NCBI RefSeq assembly: GCF_902686445.1
Contig: NC_062219.1
Coordinates: 47,147,056 to 47,211,055, forward strand
From: Sciurus carolinensis
Taxonomy: Eukaryota; Chordata; Mammalia; Rodentia; Sciuridae
Reading direction: 5' to 3'
Length of the DNA: 64,000 bases
Position 1 is the stretch's first letter. Each line of letters opens with the position of its first letter. The position numbers and the translations under genes are program-made. Below the pieces are notes generated by a model. It saw nothing but the letters and a program-made list of their open reading frames with translations. It did not search any database and had not been told where the DNA came from. Positions 38,800 through 56,665 of the stretch are shown here, one piece after another.

Positions 38800-39195
38800 C
38801 TGTACTTACCCCCTAACATACTTCACAAAAGAAGAAATATGAATGGACAACAAATATAAAAAAATGTTCAACATCTCTAGCAATAGAGAAATGCAAATCA
38901 AAACTACACTGAAATTCCTTCCCACTCCCGTTAGAATGGCAATCATCAAGAATACAAGCAACAGGGCTGGGGAGATAGCTCAGTCGGTAGAGTGCTTGCC
39001 TTGAAAGCACAAGGCCCTGGGTTTGATCCCCAGCACTGCAAAAGAAAAAAAAAGAATACAAGCAACAATAAATGTTGGAAAGGATATAGGGGAAAAGGTT
39101 CATTTACACATTGCTGGTGGGACTGTAAATTGGTGCAACCATTCTGTTCCAGAATGGACATTCCTTAGAAAACCTGGACACCATTTGACCCAATT
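38800..39195 (+). mobile_element. L1 ORF2 3' fragment, split by an ID SINE
   Basis: L1 ORF2 text (GCAATAGAGAAATGCAAATC, ATTGCTGGTGGGACTGTAAA) before and after the ID SINE at 38964-39051. An A-run follows at 39227-39251. Confidence 0.8.
38948..39067 (+). mobile_element. Young ID SINE inserted in L1, with target-site duplication
   Basis: A full ID body and A-rich tail are flanked by exact 16-base copies AAGAATACAAGCAACA (38948-38963, 39052-39067). Confidence 0.95.
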
Positions 39196-39226
39196 AGCAC
39201 AACCAAGTTATTTTTTTTTTTTAATT

Positions 39227-39257
<31 letters not shown>

Positions 39258-40029
39258 TTCAATTTCTGGAGCTGAAAACAATTATGCAAAACCACATATC
39301 TGAAACCATACACATTTTTTAGTAGAAAAACCACTTCCAAATGCCTACTAGAATGACTTTTTTCCCTGGAGAAATATGCCTTTAAACTCGTTCAATCCAG
39401 GCACATCGCTGATGCCAAAAAAAAACTTCACTTTTTCTTTTCTTTCTTCTTCTAAGAATAGACTATGTTTATATTTTTCAAATAACAAAGAAAAAAGATA
39501 AATTACATGTACATGAGCTAGAGAACACAGACTGGGAGTAATTTGAGGACAGGGAGAGAACTCATTCTCCTCACATTCCAATAAAATGCCCCTTGTCCTT
39601 AGTTTGTAAAGCGAGTTGAAGATACTACTGCCACCTGGTGGACAGTTATATTTTTGCTTTTTATTTGTATAACTGTAAGACAGACCTTCATGAATTACTT
39701 TTAGAATAATTTCATAATAAACATTAATAATGATACTTAAGTTTACCAAAATATCCATGAATGCAAGAATAAAACTAAAAATATATTTATTTATATTTTA
39801 TACCTATTAAACAAATAATTAAGAAATGATAATATAATATAAAAATGTTTTTAGAAGCAATGAATTTACTTTTAGATCTTTTGAGGAGAAAATACAACTA
39901 TTAATTCTGGCAGGACAGTAATAATTCTTTATTCTAAATTTTCATACACTTTGCTTTCTTAAAGAAAAGTAATTACAGAAATCATCCTCTCTTCCAAATC
40001 TAATTATAATACAATCTTCATTGAGTATT

Positions 40030-40507
40030 TGTTAACTTTTTTACCATTTTACAATTCATTCAACATTTTACAATGATTACAGTATTCATCCCCTGCTGGG
40101 CAGTACCATCCAATAGGCTGGGGGCCTGGGCAGAACTCAAAGGTGAAAGAAGGGGGAAGCTCACATGTGCCGCAGACACTTGACTCTTCTTAAGCAATGT
40201 GGGTTTTGCCTGCTGCTGTTCCAGTGATCAGATTCCAGATTCTCCAGCCTTTAAGCAAAAACTTGCAACAGTGACTCTCCACAGGGTTTTCAGCCCTGAG
40301 GCTCAGACTGGGGTGCATTGCTGGGCCCTCTGGCTCTGGAGTTCCAACTTCTTGAACTGAGCAGCTACTGTTTGCCCTGGCTCTTTCCCTGGCCAATCCA
40401 GCCATTGTAGGACCACTCAACCCCTAATCCTGTAAGCCAGTTTAATAAATACCCCTTATAATCATATGTATCCTATTGTTTCTGTTCCTCTGGAAAACCC
40501 TAACACA
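40030..40507. mobile_element. Ancient interspersed repeat, family not assigned
   Basis: The right end (CCTATTGTTTCTGTTCCTCT, then GGAAAACCCTAACACAG) matches a terminus common to several old mammalian repeats. Moderately diverged. Confidence 0.4.
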
Positions 40508-41103
40508 GATGTTTTCTGTAATTTGCAGCTTGCTCACTGATGATTACAATATTAAGCATCACCTGTTATTAGTAGCTTAACTCTGTGCCAAATGGGTGGG
40601 GTGAGGGGGATTTGATGCTAACAGAGCACTTGTGTTGCAAACATGTAAGTGAAATAAAAATTTAAAGTGTAAAGTCTATTAAAATCTTTATTGGAAATGT
40701 ATGCATCCTATAAATTGAATTTCCTGGGGCAAAGCCTTAGTTGCCACAAGCTGACCATAGCTATCTATGGCTTTTATGGTTTCCAGAAAATTACATGAAC
40801 TGCTAGGGCTTCAGAGACAAATCCCATCTGGTCTTTGAAAAGAGTTTGATGGAAAAGAGACTTAATTTAATATTAAGCCAGAAAATATGCTGCAGAGGCT
40901 AGGCTAAGTCATTGAATCCTGAGTATGGATCTCCTTGTAAGCTTTGAATAGATGAGGGGAAGATGCTGTGGGCTCAGGGGAGTTTGCATTTCCCCTCTTT
41001 CTGGAGTATTAAAAGATGAGAAGGACAGGAGTATGGAACACAAACAAATGGAAAAACACAGGTATTTGAAATATATATTCTCAAATGACTTGTAGCCAGG
41101 TTC

Positions 41104-41245
41104 TTTTTTTTTAAAATATATTTTTAAATTTTAGATGTTGACAGACCTATATTTTATTCACTTGTTTATATGTGGTGCTGAGATTCGAACCCAGTGCCCC
41201 ACACATGCTAGGTAAACCCTCTGCCAGTGAGCCACAGTCCCAAAT
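41104..41245 (-). mobile_element. ID-derived SINE
   Basis: Reverse strand: ATGTGGTGCTGAGATTCGAA, CACACATGCTAGGTAAACCC, GAGCCACAGTCCCAAATCC. Confidence 0.8.
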
Positions 41246-41850
41246 CCTGTAGCCCTGTAGGTGGATTCTTATTAAGCAAATAAATATGCCTTTAGAATTT
41301 GTCTCTGGCTAAAAGAGAAAAGGAAAAAACTAAACTGGGCACCCACTTATAATTATGTACTAAAGTTTAAAATAAAAAAATTAGCAGTTGTTTCTTTAAT
41401 GTTTAAAGAATTCTCTGTTTGTCCCCTATATTTCAAATTTCCTTTAAAGAGACATTTAACTTCTCTATCTCCAGTTCCTGTCCTTTGGATGAATATATTT
41501 TATTTCATCCAAACAAGAACTTTTTGAGAGTGAGAGTACTCTCAAAATAGTATTATTATTATATTACCACTATATAATAATAGTACTTTTATAAATGATA
41601 TAACTATAATGATCGTTATGCCAGCATTTGAGCCTTCAGGGATTCTAGGACCCTGATCCTCTTCCCCTTCTCTCTGGACTCATTTCAACAAGGCTTTATC
41701 CTCAAACACTACACCAAAAATGTTCTTGGCAAGATATCACATTGCTAAATACAATAATCAATATTCTGTCCTACTTTTACCTGACCTACAGCAGTATTGA
41801 ATACAGTTGATCACCTTCCTTAAGATACTTTCTAAAAAAAATTTGACTGT

Positions 41851-42049
41851 AGCCAGGTGTGATGGCGCATGCCTGTAATCTCAGCAGCTCAGGAGGCTGA
41901 GGCAGGAGGATCTCAAGTTCAAAGCCAGTCTTGGCAATGGTGAGGCGCTGAGCAACTCAGTGAGATCCGCTCTCCAAATAAAATACAAAATAGAGCTGGG
42001 GATGTGGCTCAATGGTTAAGTGGTCCTGGGTTTAATCCCTGGTATAAAA
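41851..42049 (+). mobile_element. Fused B1+ID SINE (sciurid type), full length
   Basis: B1 half AGCCAGGTGTGATGGCGCAT to AAATAAAATACAAAATAG, then ID half GCTGGGGATGTGGCTCAATG and an A-rich tail. Confidence 0.92.
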
Positions 42050-42379
42050 AAAAATTTTTGATTTTAAAACACCACACTCCCTTTCCTTCTTCCTGCAGTT
42101 TAAGTAGATGTTTGTTTTCTCTCCTTTGCTGGTTCCTCCTCTAAGCCTTGATCCCACCCAGTCTTTGGTCCTCTTCTTTATCTGTATTCATTCCTTTGGT
42201 GATCTGGTAGAACGCTTGGATTTGATACCATTCATGGCTGAGAGTTCTCACCCTCATCTCCTAAAGACCATGTTTTATAGTCAAAACCTACTTCACATCT
42301 CTGTTTGCATATCCAACAGACATCTGTCACAGTTAATGTTATTTCTCAATCATATAATATCCACTCAAAGTTTATATAT

Positions 42380-42712
42380 TACATTCCTAACCCCTATTGT
42401 GACTGTATTTGGAGATACAGGTCTTTGAGAGGTAATTAAGATCAAATGAGATGATAAAACTGGGTGCTAATCCCATGGTGCTGGTTGCCTTATAAGGAGA
42501 GGAAGAGACACCATACCTCTCTCCACCATATGAAGACGCAATAAAAAGACAGCCATCTGCAGACCAGGAAAAGAGACCTCATAGGAGGCAAATCAGCTGG
42601 CACCTTGGTCATGGTCATCTCAGCCTCCGCAACTGTAAGATATCAATTTCTCCTGCTTAAAACATGCAATTTGTGGTATTTTGCTATAGCAAAACACTAT
42701 TAGCTAGGCCAT
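42380..42712 (+). mobile_element. MLT1-type (ERVL-MaLR) solo LTR
   Basis: Landmarks in MLT1 order: GTGACTGTATTTGGAGATAC, GTAATTAAGATCAAATGAGA, CTTATAAGGAGAGGAAGAGA, CAATTTGTGGTATTTTGCTA. Confidence 0.75.
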
Positions 42713-42900
42713 GGTACCCACATATTTACCTAAATACCAGTCTAGATGTTTCTGTGAAGAAATTTTTTTAAAGACAAGATTAACATTTGAATCAGTAGAT
42801 TTCAAGTAAGTGGATGGGCTTCATCCTGTTAGTTGAACATTGTAAGAGAAAAAAATGAGGTTCCTTGAAAAAAAGGTAATACTCCCGGCAGACAGACTTT

Positions 42901-42912
42901 CTCTCTCTCTCT

Positions 42913-42993
<81 letters not shown>
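42901..42993. repeat. (CT)n(CA)n compound microsatellite
   Basis: About 55 bases of CT with one TTTAT interruption, then about 38 bases of CA ending in CGCA. Confidence 0.97.
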
Positions 42994-42994
<1 letters not shown>

Positions 42995-43529
42995 ACTTTT
43001 CTTCTGGAGAACCCAGATAATATCTCAAATTCAAAAATACCCCAAACTCAACTACAATCTCACAGTCAAAATCTTTTACATTCTATAGTCTTCCCTACCT
43101 CATTTAATGACAACTACACCTTATGAATATTTAAAATGTTGGAAAGGCCAGGAGAGAAGGATGGTTTAAGAGAAACATTTCTGGAGAAAACTACAGAAGC
43201 ATTTTGGAACATCTGTCATCCCACCTTGGGATTTGGGTTGGTTGGGGAGAGAAAAGATTCTTTTTTCTTACCTAGAACCAAGGGAGAGAGGCTTTGAAAG
43301 AACTACGCAGAGAATTTGGCACGTTTCCTCAGGAGGTTGACCCCTAACCCAGCAATTCAAAGGCAAAAGGCTGTGAACCAAACCAGCCAACCAGCTGCAG
43401 AGAACACAAGAAGCTTCAAGAAGAACAAGCTCTAAGTACATGGACGTAGTAGAGGCAGAGATGAGGGTCTGTCTCCCAGGAACCCACAAAAAGCCCTTGA
43501 GAAAGAGGAAATTATATACCCCATTCGTG

Positions 43530-43610
43530 TACAATGAATCAAAATGCAGTCTATAAAAAATTAAAAGCTAAATAAAAATAATAAGAATAATAAAAAAAAG
43601 AAAGAGTCAG
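43530..43610 (+). mobile_element. L1 3'-tail fragment
   Basis: ATGAATCAAAATGCAGTCTA followed by an A-rich run with TAA units, like squirrel L1/SINE 3' tails. Weak. Confidence 0.35.
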
Positions 43611-44159
43611 CCTCTAGCACCAACCAAAGACAGAGAGTGCCAGCTCCAGAATACAAAGAAATTTGTCAAGTAAAACTTCTTGCCCCTTTTCTCTTCTCTG
43701 GTCCCACCTCTCTTCCAAGTTTAAGAGAACCAGAGATGGCCTAGTGAAGGTGCAGGAACCAGAGTTAATCAGAGGTTAAAAAGGAGCAAAAAGTGGGGAG
43801 ATGACAAAAAACAAACTGACCACACATCCTCTCCCCCATGTCAAGTTTCCATTTTGAAAGAGATGTATGTTTGGAGGAAGGCAAGTTTAATTTTAAATAA
43901 AGCTCAGAATATTTATTATTACATTGAATTAGACTTATAATTTCTAAAAGTGGCATTATTCTTTAGGAACAAAATGACTAGTCATCTCCAAAAATGTTGT
44001 TGTATAAAAAGATTTTATACAAGGGACAGAGAACAAATAGCTTACAAATGGATTTAAAGGGATAGTATAGGGTTTGGATGCAAGGAAGTTAGGAGAATGA
44101 ATTTACTTTATTATTGTGTTCCATCAAGTTTCACTCTTTACATAAAATGGATACAGTAA

Positions 44160-44390
44160 AGATTTATGTTTATTTTGATTCAGAAATTCCACTGCTAGGT
44201 AAATACCCCAAGACAAACTATTGCACATAGTCCCAACAAGATATCTCAAGAATGTTCAATGAAGCCTAACATACAAGAATGAAAATGTAGAAAACTATAG
44301 AATTGATCAACAATGATAAAAAAAGTAAGATGATATCGAAGGTAAAATGCATAAACTAGCGCAACTAACAACAGATGCATTTCAAGGACA
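44160..44390 (+). mobile_element. Old L1-like 3' fragment
   Basis: GATTCAGAAATTCCACTGCT and the text after it follow the L1 ORF2 end / 3' UTR, strongly decayed. Confidence 0.4.
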
Positions 44391-44391
44391 T

Positions 44392-45143
44392 TGTTGGGTA
44401 ATGAAAATGCCTGTTGGGTGATGTACTGTGTAAAGTCACCTCAGGAGAGACACCTCACTTATTGGGGAGGTTGGGGGGGTAGGGGACTGAATTTGCCCAG
44501 TCATGCTCCTTCTTCTGTGTGTCTTGCTGCCTGCAGAGGACACACTTTGACCTGTTTTCCACACCATCCATTTCACAGGCAGACTGGCACAGGTGGGAGG
44601 CCTGCCGGGACCAGGTGTTTTGGGACTTGATGAGTCCGACTATTAAATGCTAGTGTTCAGTATCAGGAAGCCCATATGCCTACAGGTAGATGCGACATCC
44701 TCCAATCAACTTCATAAATGATACAGGTAAAACCATGGTCTCTGGTCAACAGGCTTATTTTACTTTTCACTTGGTTTAAAATTGGCAAGAAATAGAAATG
44801 TAATTTACTCTATCTCTTCACATACCCAAATCCTACATGTAAGGAGCAAGGCTGCAGCCATTTCTCCCCTGATTCTACCCCCTCCCAGCACACCATTTTT
44901 TAATTTAGGCTGTTAACTTTTTTGTTAGTTATTGATCCAGTTGACCCATGGATTTTCACTATTTAAGGGTGACTTCCCTGCTATTTGCTCTCTTTTTCTC
45001 TCTCACTTTCACTCATTCACTCTCTCACTCTCTGGCTCTTTCTCGCTTTCACCCTTAAGAGCAGACACTTTGTTTGTCTGCTAATAAAGTTTCTCATGTG
45101 AGTTCCCACGTCCAGAGTGGTTTCTGGGTGCTTTCACTACACA
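44392..45143 (+). mobile_element. Probable solo LTR of an endogenous retrovirus
   Basis: A 752-base unit starting TGTTGGG and ending ACACA, with a TATTTAAGG box-like motif, a CT-rich block (about 44990-45055) and AATAAAG near 45083, in the order U3-R-U5. GGACAT (44386-44391) and GGAGAT (45144-45149) may be a 6-base target duplication with one change. There is no internal viral gene, so it is a remnant. The family is not assigned. Confidence 0.55.
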
Positions 45144-46647
45144 GGAGATAGTACTTAGCCATAAGCATGTATTTAGGAATCTTCTACTGACTTTCACATT
45201 TTTCTTTTACATATTTTATTACATGATCTGCCTTTGTTCTTGATTTAACGTTTCATATTATTCTTCTTTGTGTATTGTTTTGTGCCTTTTATACACTGTA
45301 ATAAAGATTCATCTTGTGCTTAATTGCAGTCAATTACTATATGAGGCAGGATATTTTTCACTTATATGTAACTAAACTTATCAATGCAATTATGATAACA
45401 CATATTAAAGTGACTTTATAATTCAATTTTTAAATGAAACACTTATACAACTAGCAAGTGCTCCAAGCACTTCTTTATTGGTCTTTTAGAACAGCCCAGC
45501 CTTTTATAAACCAGCTTTGAGCATTATAGATGAGTGCCAGCGGAAGCTAGGAAGCACTTCAAATTCAGAATGTAACAGTCATAACAGAAGTAAAGACTAT
45601 TTAATATGGATATGCATAAGTCTCCATCCCTATTTTTGTGTGTGTATCTAGGTTATCTCAACCTTGCTATTGAATTTAAACATCTCATTCTCTTCTTTCT
45701 AGAGTTAGCATTTAATCAAAGTAAACATGGACTTTCCAATAACAATTAAGGAGACAGATGTTTTCTAGAGTTTTAAGGTTTAACTTTTGGATAGAGAATA
45801 TGAATAGTTCTTGGAGATCTAGTTTTCCTGGGCCTCTGTATATAGTTGCTTACTGAATACTTTTCAAGTGAATGAAACAGAAAATAAATAGACAAAATGA
45901 AATAACTTATTTTTAACTTCCATAACATTCTGTACTTTAGGTTATCCAGTTTCAACCCTGAAAAACTTCCCTAGATTTTGATCCTTTAACTCAACCCAGA
46001 CCTCTTATTTGAGAGCAGCCATAATTAGATGATTTGTGCAACCAGTGCTCTGTCAATTATCTTTAACAAATTTTGTTATAAATCTTCATTATTGTGATCA
46101 TAAGTAATGATAAGGTTTCTGTTTGTAGATAGTGGTGTAATGGGCAACATGTAAAGACAAAAAAAGAAATAAAAACTCTTAGTCTCTGCCCTTCAAATCA
46201 GTTATGCCTCGTTATTATTATACTTCAGATGGGAAACTGGAAACATAAAATGCTAACTTGGTCATGCAAGATTGTTATGAAGAGCTTTGGGTCTGAAAAT
46301 CAATCACTGGGAATAGAAACTGCTTCATCATAGTGATTAAACAATTGCATACAATCTGACATGTAAAAAGTCTTCATAATCATCAAACCAGACTACAAAC
46401 ACAACCATTTGACTGAAGAATGTGAAGAATATGGACATTGAAGATGGACGAATGCCTCTTTACTATCTGAGGACTTTGCATATACTGTATGTCATAAATG
46501 TGTATGTATTTCAGATTTTCTATGTCTAGAACAATAAAAGCTTTTATTTATAGAAAATGTAAAAGACTTTGAACAGTTCTTATCTGCAGAAGTAGATAAT
46601 CCAATCTGCTTTCTTCTGAATGTATTTGGCAGACTAATATTTGGACT

Positions 46648-46736
46648 TCTCCTCCTCCTCTTCCTCCTCCTCCTCCTCCTCCTCCTCCTCCTCCTCCTCC
46701 TCCTCCTCCTCCTCCTCCTCCTCCTCCTCCTCCTCC
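46648..46736. repeat. (TCC)n microsatellite, about 89 bases
   Basis: Nearly perfect CCT units, i.e. a polypurine run on the minus strand. The poly-Ser and poly-Arg frames across it are artefacts. Confidence 0.97.
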
Positions 46737-46810
46737 ATGCCAGGGATTGAACCCAGGGCCTCAAACATACTAGACAATTTCTCTGCCAGTGAGTTACATT
46801 CCCAGCCCAA
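46737..46810 (-). mobile_element. ID SINE whose tail became the (TCC)n run
   Basis: Reverse-strand body GCCAGGGATTGAACCCAGGG to GAGTTACATTCCCAGCCC abuts the TCC array at its A-tail side. Confidence 0.85.
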
Positions 46811-47019
46811 GACTAAAGTTTAGAGCAATGGGACAACAAGCAACTCAACCAACTCAGGTATTATTACACTATCAGTACCATAGAGTAATTGAATGTAACC
46901 CACCTGGCTTGTGGTTATTGCCATTTTGTTTGTGTAGGGATGTGAATCATTGTCTGTGAATCAGACAATGCAAAATATCAGAGCTGAAGATTTGAAAAGG
47001 GTCCTCTCTGCCTCATTAT

Positions 47020-48000
47020 GATTTTCTTTTTCAGAGTTGTTTTTGTAGTATGTGAACAAGGATGTGGGTACAGGGTTGGGGAAGCAATAGAGAAGAGGTT
47101 GATACCATAAAAGCTTATATGATTACATCCATATTTTAGAAAGCTTCCTCTGGAGGCTATACAGAGAAAGGTTGAGAAAGAAATCAGTCAGAGATAAGAA
47201 AAATACATTGGAGATCATTATAATAGGAGGTTTGAGAGATAACAAAAGACAATACCTAGAACCTAAAACAAAACCAGAACCAAACTACTATAGCAAAAAC
47301 AGGAACCAAGAGAAGTAACATCAAGAACTGAAGTAGGAAATCATTGATAGCTTCTGAGATCTCATTTTGAGTGGTCAGAGGGCTGAGGCATGAATATGAA
47401 AAGACAAAATGGGGAATGAAGGCAAATCAGAGCATGCTTCTCTTTTGAGAATCTTATGGAATAAGATCAGGCGGTAGTAGTATCATTCATGCATGCATTC
47501 CTTTATCCAATGCATATCTCCAGAACCTCCAGATGTGCTAGGCACTATGCTGTATTCTGACCATATAGTGAGTGATGCCCTAAGGATGCTAGTCATGGAG
47601 ATAGAATTGGTAGCAGACAGACCATGCAGAGAATGGCAACAACTCCCATGCAGAAACAAGGTCATGTAATAGAGAACAACTCTAAGCTCTTTGGAAATGA
47701 GAGGGGCAGAGGGCTACACTTGTTAGGATGAAGAGGAAAGATCTCTATGAGGTAGGGACAGTTGTGCTGAGACCTAGAAATTGACAAGGAGGCAAACACA
47801 TGATGCAAGAGCAAACGCCCTGGGATGAAAGCTAGTTAGTCCTGTTTGAAACTCAACAGAGCCTAGTGTGATTGGAAAAGATAGAAAATGGAGAGAGTGG
47901 TCAGAGTTGAACTTGGAGAGGTCATATAGACCTTAATAAAGAGCTCCAATTTTATCCTAAGTATGGTGTTGAACCACTGGAATGTTTTACCTGGATAGAT
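47020..48000 (-). mobile_element. L2 element fragments
   Basis: Reverse-strand L2 text (GTGCTAGGCACTATGCTGTA, GAGGTCATATAGACCTTAAT, TTTTATCCTAAGTATGGTGTTG). One or more decayed pieces. Confidence 0.5.
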
Positions 48001-48164
48001 TTAGATTTTTCAAAAAGTCATAATCACACCAGATTTTGATGTTATCATCACCTCTGGTCAAATTAAGACCTCTGGCATCCTCAGGTACTGCAATGCTATG
48101 ATCTTCTGCAACTTGTATGTTAACGTATATTTAGGATGTAAGTGTAAGGACCTTCAAGATATTC

Positions 48165-48365
48165 TCTTGACCTTTTTTTTTTTTTAGGTTTTAAAGGTTT
48201 TTAAGATTTTTAAGGTTCTAAATGTCAGGATAATTTCAAAATACTCCCTCTTTTTCTTTTTTGTTTCTTTATTTCTTTCTCTCTCGTCTTTCCTCCTCAC
48301 CCATCTTTCTCTCTTCCTTATTCCTTCCATCCTTCCTCTCCTCCTTTCTTTCTTTCTCCCTCTGT
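48165..48365. repeat. Pyrimidine-rich tract
   Basis: T-run, then CTTT/CCTT-rich sequence; low-complexity. Confidence 0.7.
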
Positions 48366-49869
48366 TGTTAGTACATGCTTGGTGCCCGGTGGGTCATCAG
48401 GCCTGAACTTGAGTTATCTATTTGACAAGATTGACAAGATTGTCCAAAGCCCTGGAGATCACTGTGAGCTGTCTCTGCAGATAAACTGTCACTCTAGAAC
48501 TTTCTCCAATGAAAAGACCAGTAGAAAGTGGGAAAACAAATTATTTAAGGTTCCTTCCAAACCCTCCCTTGGCAGTAGAACATTTGCTGATGAGGAAATA
48601 TTATTCCAGCCAGACTGACAGTGCCTCAGGGGCAGCTGGGTAGCTCACTCTGCATTCCCCACCTTTGCCCAGTACAGATCACACAGCTTTTGAATAATAA
48701 TTTAAAAAGTAAAAACTACCCACACCGAATCTATTCCTAGTTAGGAGAGTGTATCTTAAGAAACTACATTAGCTGAAGGAACTACAACTGTAAATCATAC
48801 CAAAAAGCAGGTCTTGAAGGAAAAATACTAAAAATGGTATATTCAAAAAAATTGCTTGAAGCTTTGGATTGAAAAATAATAAAACAGTATGAGCAAACTG
48901 AATTAATTAGAAGCTCCTGGAGGCGCAGAGAATTTCTTTTGATTATCTGCTCCAACCTCACAGTCTGCAACATTGTCCAGAATATAAATACTTATTTAAC
49001 AAACAAATGTGTTGCCCTGTTAGAAAAAAAAAAAAGAATACAATTAGCTCTTTCTTCTATTAGAAGTTGATTCAAGTTCTTTTTAACTTGTTCTAATTGT
49101 AGCACTAAAGAAAACATCTCTTATGCAGCTGTAAGTAATTTATTTTATGTAGAGCACTGCCAAAATGTTATTTTAATCCCATTAGGGATAGAAAATAGAA
49201 TGCAAATAGTTCTCTTTCTCATGACTTGAGGTCTTACTCACTAGCCCTGTAGGTCTCTGATACTAGAGATGCTTGGATGTATCTACATGACATCTGGTTG
49301 TCTCCACAGAAGCAAACTTATTTAGCTAATTTAATACTTCTTGGTGAACTATTAATAACTAGTTGTTTCTCAAAGACAGTTTTCTCTAACTCTATGGATA
49401 CTCTCAGTGATGTAAAAACAAAAAAACCCATATTTGAATAAAAGTTAGCATAATGGTGGAACAATCAGATATCATCTATGGCAACATAATTTCTCAAATA
49501 GGAATTCAGTTCAGTTCCATAAATATTTATTTGAAGACTGCTGTGTGCTAGGCAACATGATAGTCACTGGGGATACAAAGTTGGAAGGGACATAGATTGT
49601 CAAGTATTTCAGCCTTTGCTTAAAGTGTGAATGGAGTCAGTTTCCTGAGACTTGCATTTATCTCTTCATTATTTAACAAATACTGTTAAATATCTACTAT
49701 GTGTCAATTTTTCAGATATATTCTGGGAATACAATAACACTTTCTTCAGGTCAGGGGATTAAAATGCCCTTGTGTTCTGGGACAAGTACAAGTATGTAAA
49801 GGAAAGAAACTATGTATTTTGAAAAATTATTATGTGCCAGGCACATTTAGAGCAGCATTCCTATCCATT

Positions 49870-50180
49870 CTTTGTAAATAGCATCCACTCTATCTCTCAC
49901 CCCACCCCTGCTCACTTTTTTTCCCCATCATGCTTCATTTTTGTTCATCCACTAGTCCCCACCTGATGTTGTCATTGCTCTAGCCCCAGCTCTGAGTAGC
50001 AGGCACATTGTAGATTTGGGATAGTCATTGCATGAATGAATGACAGGTAGGAATTCTGATTTTACTAAGGAGATCAAGATTTATAACTTAAATAATTTGC
50101 CTATGATTTTGTAACTCCTAAGCAGCAAATCTGAGATTTAAATCTAGGCGTGAAGGCAAAGTTGAAGTTTTTTCTACAAT
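49870..50180. mobile_element. L2 3' end followed by a MIR fragment
   Basis: About 49870-50042 ends GCATGAATGAATGAC as L2 does (+); about 50050-50180 looks like reverse MIR (TTTGTAACTCCTAAGCAGCA). Confidence 0.4.
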
Positions 50181-51039
50181 CAGTCCTCTAGATGCATATT
50201 TCTTTACAGAGTCAATAATCAATCCTTTTAAAATAAACACAGATAAATGAAAGGCATTCAGCTCAGAGTTACAGAGAAGTTCTTACCCTCAAGAACCTGA
50301 ATCTATTTAGGAAGAAAATATCTGGAAATCCACTGACAAGCACAAAGCAACATCTAAGTGTGGAAGGAAACTCAGGGGCAATAAAGGAGAAGAAGGAGAT
50401 GCTGAGGAACACTTTCACTTGGTGGGGTCTGTTGTTTGTGGAATACAATAAATATTTCTTCAAAGTGTAGGGCTATCTACATCCCCTCTCTCCAGCCTTG
50501 AGTGTGAGTCCCTGTTCCCATTTAGTGCAAAAGTATAGTAATTCTCCTCAGTTTAAGCAGAAGGGAGATGGTGGAAAGTGACAGATGAAAGGCACATTTG
50601 GAAGGGGGTTTGGAGGGTTTATGGGTTTACCAAAAAATGAAAAGATAGAGAAAAACAGTTGTAGGAACTGTGATAGTTTTGCCCAGAAAAGAGAAAAAGT
50701 GTAGAGGTTGGGGTGGGACGCCCTAACTTCAAACAGCTTCCTTCCCCACGGGGAAAGCTGAAGTTTGGAGAGTGCCCTTACCCTTCCTTGGTAAATATTT
50801 GAACTTTCCTGCATTGAAGTACTGTTGTCTTTTCCTTGAGGACAGGGTTTAGATTTTAGCTCTTGATCATAAACGGTGGAGCCAAAGACCAAAAGCCTGA
50901 TAGAAGCACAAATCTCGATGCAAAGACACACATTTAAAATGAACAGCACAGGCTGTCTCAGGAGGTTGTGAGCCTGCACGCTTTGCAGTTTTCAAACAGA
51001 ATCAAGCCGCTCCCTGGGGAATCCGTTCCCCAGGAGACC

Positions 51040-56615
<5,576 letters not shown>

Positions 56616-56659
56616 CATTCTTACAGGGTGTTCCCTTGAATACCATCACTACCAGAAAC

Positions 56660-56665
56660 AATAAA
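56660..56665 (+). terminator. FAM162B: FAM162B polyadenylation signal
   Basis: An AATAAA 45 bases after the stop codon, predicting a very short 3' UTR. Confidence 0.65.

Larger units (their letters stand above)
29321..51039. other. Intergenic region between GPRC6A and FAM162B
   Basis: About 21.7 kb with no supported gene. It holds the L2, L1, SINE, MLT1-type and LTR-like elements and microsatellites listed separately. Stretches with nothing recognised include about 32450-33450, 35010-36370, 36420-37200, 39260-40000 and 45150-46640. Confidence 0.7.

Noticed and set aside
39348..39758. 136-codon minus-strand frame
   Set aside because: The longest unassigned frame, but with no recognisable family, AT-rich composition and no supporting signals. 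Treated as chance.
46492..46823. Poly-Arg and poly-Ser open frames
   Set aside because: Direct products of the (TCC)n array; no gene structure around them.
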